A stretch of DNA of 11,818 bases, taken from Deferribacteraceae bacterium (lineage in GTDB: Bacteria; Chrysiogenota; Deferribacteres; Deferribacterales; JAISNW01). Positions within the stretch are counted from its first letter, which is position 1; every line of letters begins with the position of its first letter. The notes under the pieces are model-generated. The model was not told the DNA's origin and searched no databases. It worked only from the letters and a program-made list of their open reading frames with translations. Both the position numbers and the translations under genes were made by a program. This document shows, in pieces, positions 1-5,733 of this stretch. The stretch lies in NCBI GenBank assembly GCA_031278965.1, contig JAITJJ010000038.1:1-11818 (forward strand), given 5' to 3'.

Positions 1-688
1 ACCCCGGCTGCACTATAGGATTGGGCCTGTGTTCTTTGGATACTCCCAATCTCCTCAATTCATCCTGCCTGTCAATCTCAAAATAATAATTGCTCACATT
101 GTAATATACAAGTTCACAACTCCTGCCATACTTCCCGCATACCTTCCTGTGAATATGCCTCTGAACCTTATCCTTCAGTCCGTTTACAAAACTGAGACAA
201 CGGTATACATCGTCCAATGAAAAATCGGTCTTATCAAAGTAAATATCTTTATTCTCATAAGTCTTCTTCCCGGATGCAGGGCGTAATATCCGCGAATATA
301 CCAATAACTTCATTATGCTTGATACATTATACTCCGCCTTTAACTTCCGTGAGTTGTTGTAAAAAAAGATATCCAAACCCAACTCGTGGTATATCCTGGA
401 AAGGGCGGCATAACCAAAGTTCTTAGTCCTATCCTCCTGCACATTCAATACCTTCCGCCTGTCAAGATTTATCACCAACGGAGGATTCTCTTCCTTATCC
501 ACTCTATTCATCTCCTCCACAACTTGGGTAAAATATTCTACAGGGTCGGAATATTCCTCTTTCAACTTCTCTAAATAACCTAACGATTTAACTGTCCTAC
601 TCTTGTATTTACCCGTCTTTGGGTCTTTAAACGACCGCATTATAGAAAGATACTTTTTCCCGTTACTTTTACCAAGATTAAGATACAT
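1..688 (-). CDS. IS1634-family transposase, N-terminal part, runs off the left edge
   Basis: An uninterrupted reading frame of about 229 codons starts at the ATG 688-686 and leaves the window at base 1. The N-terminus begins MYLNLGKSNGKKYLSIMRSF. A K-T-V-K-S-L-G-Y-L-E segment follows, and near the edge is Y-Y-F-E-I-D, then S-K-E-H-R-P-N-P-I-V-Q. These are typical of the region around the first catalytic aspartate of IS1634-type DDE transposases (DUF4277/IS4-like group). The family is usually well over 450 residues, so at most half is here. The position normally filled by the first catalytic Asp (Y-D-V-T/S-N-Y-Y-F-E) is Asn197 (codon 100-98), which may make the enzyme inactive. A run of G's (gggggat) sits just upstream of the ATG as a weak ribosome binding site. 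Its terminal inverted repeat was not identified. Family assignment is confident; activity is doubtful. Confidence 0.85.
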   Translation of the reverse strand, partial: MYLNLGKSNGKKYLSIMRSFKDPKTGKYKSRTVKSLGYLEKLKEEYSDPVEYFTQVVEEMNRVDKEENPPLVINLDRRKVLNVQEDRTKNFGYAALSRIYHELGLDIFFYNNSRKLKAEYNVSSIMKLLVYSRILRPASGKKTYENKDIYFDKTDFSLDDVYRCLSFVNGLKDKVQRHIHRKVCGKYGRSCELVYYNVSNYYFEIDRQDELRRLGVSKEHRPNPIVQPG

Positions 689-717
689 GATATCCCCCGT
701 ATGACGATAATTGGGAT

Positions 718-746
718 ATTATACACGATTTAATACAATAACGCAA
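718..746 (-). promoter_or_regulatory. sigma70-type promoter of the transposase
   Basis: On the minus strand, TTGCGT (746-741) is followed after exactly 17 nt by a perfect TATAAT (723-718). This predicts a start near 711, giving a leader of about 22 nt before the transposase ATG at 688. Spacing and the -10 are ideal; the -35 is moderate. Confidence 0.6.
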
Positions 747-762
747 GAAAAATATCTAAAAT

Positions 763-791
763 TTGACAAAAAAATTTACCCCAAATACCTT
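763..791 (+). promoter_or_regulatory. possible outward-facing promoter toward the operon
   Basis: A consensus -35 TTGACA (763-768) is followed after 17 nt by TACCTT (786-791), a weak -10 that keeps only the TA---T positions. It points right, away from the transposase and toward the gene at 1159. A transcript from here would carry a leader of about 360 nt including the hairpin at 956-993. The AT-rich surroundings raise the chance of coincidence. Confidence 0.3.
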
Positions 792-838
792 GATAATAAA
801 TACTCTACAATGTCTCTTGATTGTTAATGAACTGCAAA

Positions 839-918
839 ACTAGATCTGCCTATTCTTGCGGGCATTCTCTTTGCCAACTACCTTCAGCGCAAGCGGGCTT
901 AACTTCCGAGTCCATAAA
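839..918 (-). pseudogene. 5S rRNA remnant (3' two-thirds only)
   Basis: Read on the minus strand, 908-893 gives CGGAAGTTAAGCCCGC, an exact match to the conserved loop/helix segment of bacterial 5S rRNA. It is followed by a GCGCTGAAGGTAGTTGG segment (890-874) and by GCAAGAATAGG (859-849). These correspond to E. coli 5S positions from about 48 to 106, and the distance between the first and last block agrees within about 2 nt, so homology is likely rather than chance. However, the conserved CCGAAC just before it appears shortened to GAC. The 5' half (helix I 5' strand, helix II) is not recognisable, and the 3' end has no complementary partner. I read it as a decayed or truncated copy. An unusual functional 5S is less likely. 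Confidence 0.5.
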
Positions 919-955
919 TTACCCCAAAATGCCGTCAATTTGTGCAGCAAGCTGA

Positions 956-993
956 CAGGCGGACGGGGCAGTAGTAGCCGCCCCGTCTGCTTG
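956..993. other. GC-rich hairpin in the intergenic region
   Basis: The arms gacggggc (962-969) and gccccgtc (980-987) are perfectly complementary around a 10-nt loop. Outward pairing continues to 956/993 with two further G-T wobbles, giving a stem of about 14 pairs. A competing pairing is possible between 967-977 and 1000-1011 (ctactatctgcc). No T-tract follows, so it is not an obvious terminator. It may be a structured leader element, a repeat, or leftover spacer from the neighbouring 5S remnant. Confidence 0.5.
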
Positions 994-1058
994 GGACGCC
1001 TACTATCTGCCGATTCTGCAGTACCCTTTCTGCGCTCCGAATTCCGCACGGATCTTTA

Positions 1059-1074
1059 TTTTTCATATGAAAAA
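1059..1074. promoter_or_regulatory. 16-bp perfect palindrome, possible operator
   Basis: TTTTTCATATGAAAAA is its own reverse complement. It lies about 54 bp upstream of the TATAAT box serving the gene at 1159, a position compatible with an activator or repressor site. No regulator is identified and no second copy was noticed in the window. Confidence 0.3.
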
Positions 1075-1127
1075 AGTCTTTTCTGTGGATTTTTCCGCTT
1101 AAGGGTGTTATATTAGGCAATTGGAAC

Positions 1128-1133
1128 TATAAT
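1128..1133 (+). promoter_or_regulatory. -10 box upstream of the seven-gene operon
   Basis: A perfect TATAAT lies 25 bp before the ATG at 1159. The sequence 16-18 bp upstream (around gggtgttat) is a poor -35, so the promoter may depend on an activator. It is the nearest plausible start for the plus-strand gene cluster. Confidence 0.35.
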
Positions 1134-1158
1134 TTGAACCTTTTGGGAAAATACGGCT

Positions 1159-2835
1159 ATGCGGAAAAATATCCTATTGATAGACGAGAGTTTAACTATA
1201 CATAAGATAGTTGAGCTTACCATTGAAAGAGAGTCCTATGAGCTGTTCAACGCGTATAATGCGGAGGAAGGCGTCGCGCTAGCCTCTTCTGAGGATATGT
1301 GCTGTATATTGATAGATGTGCTTATTATCAAAGAAGATCCGTATTATATGGAGAAACTGCACAACGCATCCCCCAAAGCGGAGATGATCCCGCTTGTAAG
1401 CACCTTTAAACAGTTCCAAGAGATCGGCAAAGAATATCCTTATGTCGCTCACCATATAGTAAAGCCTTTTAATGCCCCCGCCCTAAATATGGTTCTGGGG
1501 ATAGCCTCTAAAAAATATGAAAAGAAAGGGAAGGCGGAAGAAGGAGACGCTGACGCAAACGAAAAAGAAGCACTGGGTGAAAACGCCGAAAACAGTGCCG
1601 GCACAGAGCAAACCAGAACAAGTGATGCAATAAAAGACGAAGGGCAAGAAACATCAGATGATTTAACGGCAAACGAATCAGGCGAAACGCCGTCAAGTGA
1701 AGGGGAAGCTCCACAGGTAGCTTCAGAAGCGGAAAACCTAAACGCGGATCTTGAAAAAGAGGGCGAATCTTCCGAAATAGAGGTTGAAGAAGCCTCCTAT
1801 ACAGAAAGCGCTGAAAATATGGAAAGCGCAACTGCCGCAGGTTCTGAAAGCGTCAAAAACTATAACGAAAGCAAAACCCCATCCAATATTCCAATGATCT
1901 ATCAAGATGGATACGGCGATATTCCCGTTAAAGATGACCTTGTTATAACCGATGCATTTGCAGGGAAGAAAAACGGGGAGAGCGTCACACGCAACGATCT
2001 CATTGTGGATAGCATAGAGCAGGATGCGGAGCTTGAGATTCTGCAGGAATTTCTGGAAAAGCCCCAAAAATCAGAACTTGCCGAAGAGGTTCACGATGAA
2101 ATGGCGGAAGCAGAAGCCGGCGGAAAAATTGAAATCGGCTGCGGCAATGAGATTCCCGAAACCGCCGGAGACGGTGGCGAGCATAAAACCGGAGACGGCG
2201 AGGAAGACATATTCCCAAAAGATATTTACAGTTACCAAGATATAGCTATGCCCGCAAGCTCAGGAGCTTCCGTTCCGGATGTATCCACTGTGATTGATAT
2301 TATGGACAAGGTGATCGCCAAAGAGAATATTGATGCCGATCTTGATCTCTCCGAGGGTGATTTTGGCAGCGAGCAGCAATCAGTTCCAAACTATGGAGAT
2401 GTGGAAGTAAATGGGGAGGATATTTCGCAAAAAGAGGATCTCTTTCAGAGTCTCGGTGAATTGGACAGTGAAGACAGTGAATTTAAGGGGGTAGACGTGG
2501 AACTCGGAAAAACCAATGAAGAGTTGTTTAACAGCTCTGAAACAAATGAACGCAAAGAGATATTGGAGCTCTTTCCGTCCGCCGAAAATAGCGAAAAACG
2601 AGGAGGTTTTAAGAGGATCGCAGAGAGCAATATTCCCGACAAAACATCTGCCGCCCGTCTATACTTTGAACTTCCCAGAGAGGAATTTGTGGAGATTTTT
2701 AAGAAATATCTGGATAAAACCACCATTGACTACTTACTCCACGACACCATAAAATCCGTTCTGGAGAAGATGTTGCCGGAACTCCTTGAAAAATTGGTTC
2801 GCAAAGAGCTTGAAAGGATAATCAAGGGCAGCTGA
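1159..2835 (+). CDS. receiver-domain protein with long acidic linker and PopZ-like C-terminal helices
   Basis: 558 residues in three parts. Residues 1-115 are a CheY-like receiver: ILLIDES at 5-11 with the acidic pair D9/E10, phosphoacceptor D53 in LIDV, S81/T82 at the switch position, and K102 in VKPF. The segment TIHKIVELT is typical of the receivers found on polarity and motility regulators. Residues about 120-480 are low complexity, very rich in Glu, Asp, Ser and Gly, and almost certainly disordered. Residues about 505-558 are helical and amphipathic, ending in LLEKLVRKELERI. This resembles the C-terminal oligomerisation region of the pole-organising protein PopZ and the tails of some deltaproteobacterial receiver proteins. 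There is no DNA-binding or enzymatic output domain. It heads the operon; purM starts 3 nt after its stop. A scaffold or localisation role under phosphorylation control is inference. No histidine kinase is in the window. Confidence 0.75.
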   Translation: MRKNILLIDESLTIHKIVELTIERESYELFNAYNAEEGVALASSEDMCCILIDVLIIKEDPYYMEKLHNASPKAEMIPLVSTFKQFQEIGKEYPYVAHHIVKPFNAPALNMVLGIASKKYEKKGKAEEGDADANEKEALGENAENSAGTEQTRTSDAIKDEGQETSDDLTANESGETPSSEGEAPQVASEAENLNADLEKEGESSEIEVEEASYTESAENMESATAAGSESVKNYNESKTPSNIPMIYQDGYGDIPVKDDLVITDAFAGKKNGESVTRNDLIVDSIEQDAELEILQEFLEKPQKSELAEEVHDEMAEAEAGGKIEIGCGNEIPETAGDGGEHKTGDGEEDIFPKDIYSYQDIAMPASSGASVPDVSTVIDIMDKVIAKENIDADLDLSEGDFGSEQQSVPNYGDVEVNGEDISQKEDLFQSLGELDSEDSEFKGVDVELGKTNEELFNSSETNERKEILELFPSAENSEKRGGFKRIAESNIPDKTSAARLYFELPREEFVEIFKKYLDKTTIDYLLHDTIKSVLEKMLPELLEKLVRKELERIIKGS

Positions 2836-2838
2836 CCA

Positions 2839-3873
2839 ATGTCCTTTTACACGGAGAGCGGCGTCAATATAGACGAAGGGAACAGGTTTGTCTCCCTCAT
2901 CAAAGATATGGTTGCTTCAACCTGCTCTCCAAACGTAATTGGAGGTTTGGGCGGTTTTGCGGGTTTATATGACATATCTCAAAGCACCGTTAAAGAACCG
3001 GTGCTTGTTTCCTCCACGGACGGGGTGGGCACAAAGCTAAAAGTCGCCATAGCCGCCGAAAGGCTTGACAGCGTGGGTATAGACCTTGTGGCGATGAGCG
3101 TGAACGATATATTGGTAACAGGGGCGCGACCCCTATTTTTTTTGGACTACATCTCTTCCTCCAAACTCCTGCCGGAGGTTTTAAGCAAGGTGGTGGCGGG
3201 GATCGCCGCGGGGTGCAGAATTGCGAATGTTTCCCTTTTGGGAGGAGAAACCGCGGAGATGCCCGGAATGTATGCCGAAGGGGATTTTGACCTTGCAGGT
3301 TTTGTGGTGGGGCTCGCGGATAAAAAGGCTCTGACAGACAGATCAAATGTTATTCCGGGAGATATTATGATAGGGATCGCCTCTTCCGGTTTTCATTCCA
3401 ACGGGTATTCCCTATTAAGAAAAGTTTTCTTTAAGGATAACGGTTTTGATATATCCGATAATATAGAAAATTTCGGAACCGTGGGGGATCTCCTTTTAAC
3501 TCCCACTAAAATTTACTCCGATCTTGTAGGGGAGGTTTTAAAAAACAGCACTGTTCACTCTATGGCGCATATCACGGGCGGCGGCTTTTATGACAATATC
3601 CCGAGATCCATCCCCGAAAAGTGCTCAGCATATATAAAACGATCCTCCATAAAGGAGCCCCCTCCAATAAAGGCTCTGCGCGCCGTGAGCGATATGCCGG
3701 AAAAAGAGCTTTACAGAGTTTTCAATATGGGGGTAGGCTATATATTCATAGCTTCGCCGAATGCCGCCTCTGAAATCCTTAACATCGCCGAAAAGTTGGG
3801 CGAAAGCGCTTGGATTATAGGGGAGATTAAGCAAGGTTCGGGGGAAGTTTTTATAGAAGGGGTGGATTTTTGA
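2839..3873 (+). CDS. purM: phosphoribosylformylglycinamidine cyclo-ligase (AIR synthetase)
   Basis: 344 residues, the normal family length. It makes 5-aminoimidazole ribonucleotide from FGAM with ATP, the fifth step of IMP synthesis, in the cytoplasm. Family hallmarks are in order: the Y-T-x-S-G-V-N-I-D-x-G-N start, V-S-S-T-D-G-V-G-T-K-L near residues 57-67, the M-S-V-N-D-I segment, G-G-E-T-A-E-M-P-G-M-Y, the S-S-G-F-H-S-N-G-Y-S-L motif, and H-I-T-G-G-G-F-Y-D-N-I-P. The ATG is 3 nt after the preceding stop, with only a weak AAGGG-type site further upstream, so translation is probably coupled. Its TGA overlaps the TTG start of purN. No other de novo purine genes except purN are nearby. Confidence 0.97.
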   Translation: MSFYTESGVNIDEGNRFVSLIKDMVASTCSPNVIGGLGGFAGLYDISQSTVKEPVLVSSTDGVGTKLKVAIAAERLDSVGIDLVAMSVNDILVTGARPLFFLDYISSSKLLPEVLSKVVAGIAAGCRIANVSLLGGETAEMPGMYAEGDFDLAGFVVGLADKKALTDRSNVIPGDIMIGIASSGFHSNGYSLLRKVFFKDNGFDISDNIENFGTVGDLLLTPTKIYSDLVGEVLKNSTVHSMAHITGGGFYDNIPRSIPEKCSAYIKRSSIKEPPPIKALRAVSDMPEKELYRVFNMGVGYIFIASPNAASEILNIAEKLGESAWIIGEIKQGSGEVFIEGVDF

Positions 3874-4475
3874 ATATTGCGGTTCTCCTATCCGGCAGGG
3901 GGAGCAACTTTATGGCTATCCATAGGGCAGTTTCAGACGGTGAGATAAGGGATTCTAAAATAGTATCCGTCATAAGCAGCCGTCCAGGAGCTAAAGGGCT
4001 TGAATATGCCATTGAACGCGGATTAAACGGAAAATTTCTTTCGCCTAAAGATTACGCATCGCCCGCGCAATATGACACGGCCATTGCCGGCGAGCTTGAA
4101 GCAAACGGCGCGGAGGTGGTCTGCCTTGCGGGATATATGCGGATTGCCACAGAGGTTCTGGTTGATAGATATTATGGGAGGATTATGAATATCCACCCCT
4201 CGCTCTTACCTGCTTTTCAAGGTTTGGACGCACAGAAGCAGGCTCTTGAATACGGCGTTAAACTTTCCGGTTGCACCGTGCACTTTGTGGATAACGGGGT
4301 TGACACCGGTCCCATCATAGCCCAGAGAGGCGTGGACGTTTATGATAACGATACGGTGAAATCCTTGTCCGAACGTATTCTTGAACAAGAACACCTTTTG
4401 TATCCCTACGTTCTCTCCCTCTTTGAACAGGGAAAGATAAAAGTGGAGGGGAGGAGGGTTTATATAAATCAATGA
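3870..4475 (+). CDS. purN: phosphoribosylglycinamide formyltransferase
   Basis: 201 residues; transfers the formyl group of 10-formyl-tetrahydrofolate to GAR, the third step of IMP synthesis. The phosphate-binding G-R-G-S-N is at 9-13. The catalytic triad known from the E. coli enzyme is preserved as N107 and H109 in NIHPSLLPAF, and D145 in VDTGP. The start is TTG within the 4-nt overlap TTGA with the purM stop, preceded by an AGAAGGGG ribosome binding site. The choice is supported because the protein then begins exactly at the conserved first beta strand (IAVLLSGRGSN). Its own stop overlaps the next start as ATGA. This purM-purN pairing is common in bacteria. Confidence 0.96.
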   Translation: MNIAVLLSGRGSNFMAIHRAVSDGEIRDSKIVSVISSRPGAKGLEYAIERGLNGKFLSPKDYASPAQYDTAIAGELEANGAEVVCLAGYMRIATEVLVDRYYGRIMNIHPSLLPAFQGLDAQKQALEYGVKLSGCTVHFVDNGVDTGPIIAQRGVDVYDNDTVKSLSERILEQEHLLYPYVLSLFEQGKIKVEGRRVYINQ

Positions 4476-5731
4476 AAAAAGCTATTCTGCTCATGGTGAT
4501 ATTTATGCACACACTCGGCTATGCAGGTGAAGAGATTCTTAATAACGGAGTTCAATACAAATCTATAAAGAGGGATTATACAGGCACCGTTTCCCTTGTT
4601 ATAATGATTAAAGGCGGCGTTTTTAGGGAAACAGCCGCAAATAACGGGATCGGCTCCCTATTTTCCAGCGTTTGGCTTAAAAGCGGCAAACTGTTGGAAA
4701 AAGCCGAGTTTTTAGGAGCGTCCGCCAGCAGCTCCGTTACCAATGATTTTTTTGAATTTTCTTTTTCCTCCACATCCGATACCTTTGGAAAGCTACTAAC
4801 GGAGCTTAAAGGAGAGTTTTTGACGCCGCAATTTAAAAAAACTGTCTTTAATACGGAAAAGGAGCTGCTTTTAATGGAGCTTGAGGCTGAAAAAGATGAT
4901 CCCAATGCGTTGGCTTTTCAAAACTTTTTCGCCGCCACCTATCCGGCTCACCCATATTCTTTGAAAGGGAGCGGCACGCCGCAATCGGTAAGCAGTTTAA
5001 AACTATCCGATATGCAGGATTATTATAAATCAGTCTTTTACGGAGCGGATATGACTGCCGTTCTGGTTGGGAGATTTACGCCGGAGGAAGAAAAGGCGGT
5101 AAAAGAGGTGCTGTCGGTTTTCCCCAAAGGGAAACCTTTAAATGTTGATTGTTCCGCCGCAAATATAAAGAGTATAACTTCCTCTCAAGATGAAGATACC
5201 CGCATTCAACAGGCAAAGCTCTTTCTGGCTTACGCTGCTCCGGCCGCCTCTTCAAAAGATTTTGCCGCTGCAAAACTTCTAAGCGAGCTCTTGGGCGGCG
5301 GAATGAGTTCCAGATATTTTACGGCGTTAAGGAAGGAAAAAGGTTACGCCTATGCGGTCAGTTCCATGTATCCATCGCGTCTCTGCGAGTCCAGACTCAT
5401 CGGCTATATTGGACTTGCTCCTGAAAATATTGACGATGCCGTTAAAACTATACAGTATCTCAATAAAACTGTAACGGAGGGTTTGACGGAGGGCGATATT
5501 CTGAAAGCTAAAAACCATATAATAGGCGCTCTCCTCTCAGATATTGAAACAAATGCCCGTTTAGCTTGGTATATCGCCTTCTTTAAAAATCTTGGGCTGG
5601 GATTTGACCACTTGGACGCCTATATCGCTCAATTAAAAGGTATCAGTAAAAAAGATTTGGAAAAACTCCTTATTCTGTTTGACAAACCATACACACTTTA
5701 TGTATATAAGCCGGTGGAAAAGAGAGGTTAG
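4472..5731 (+). CDS. secreted M16-family peptidase homologue with degenerate zinc site
   Basis: 419 residues with a signal peptide (MKK, hydrophobic core 5-16, likely cut after LGYA at residue 18), so periplasmic. The two-lobed M16B fold is evident. The C-terminal half has the L-G-G-G-M-S-S-R motif at 274-281 and G-Y-A-Y-A-V-S-S at 291-298, containing the R/Y pair (R281, Y294) used for substrate binding. The N-terminal lobe, where active enzymes carry H-x-x-E-H after G-I/L-A, reads G-I-G-S-L-F-S-S (59-66), so the zinc ligands and catalytic Glu are missing. The downstream acidic stretch (around E136-E140) remains. Many bacteria pair an active and an inactive M16B subunit; no active partner is in this window. 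The start overlaps the purN stop (ATGA) and follows a strong GGAGGAGGG element about 14 nt upstream. Confidence 0.88.
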   Translation: MKKAILLMVIFMHTLGYAGEEILNNGVQYKSIKRDYTGTVSLVIMIKGGVFRETAANNGIGSLFSSVWLKSGKLLEKAEFLGASASSSVTNDFFEFSFSSTSDTFGKLLTELKGEFLTPQFKKTVFNTEKELLLMELEAEKDDPNALAFQNFFAATYPAHPYSLKGSGTPQSVSSLKLSDMQDYYKSVFYGADMTAVLVGRFTPEEEKAVKEVLSVFPKGKPLNVDCSAANIKSITSSQDEDTRIQQAKLFLAYAAPAASSKDFAAAKLLSELLGGGMSSRYFTALRKEKGYAYAVSSMYPSRLCESRLIGYIGLAPENIDDAVKTIQYLNKTVTEGLTEGDILKAKNHIIGALLSDIETNARLAWYIAFFKNLGLGFDHLDAYIAQLKGISKKDLEKLLILFDKPYTLYVYKPVEKRG

Positions 5732-5733
5732 TT

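Noticed and set aside
840..1116. Short open frames on both strands in the intergenic region (69 aa minus, 86 aa plus)
   Set aside because: No ribosome binding site or family resemblance, and they overlap the 5S-like remnant and the hairpin, so they are probably chance frames.
3625..3834. Minus-strand open frames inside purM, purN, M16, DUF115 and yebC
   Set aside because: They lie wholly inside well-recognised plus-strand genes and show no family features.
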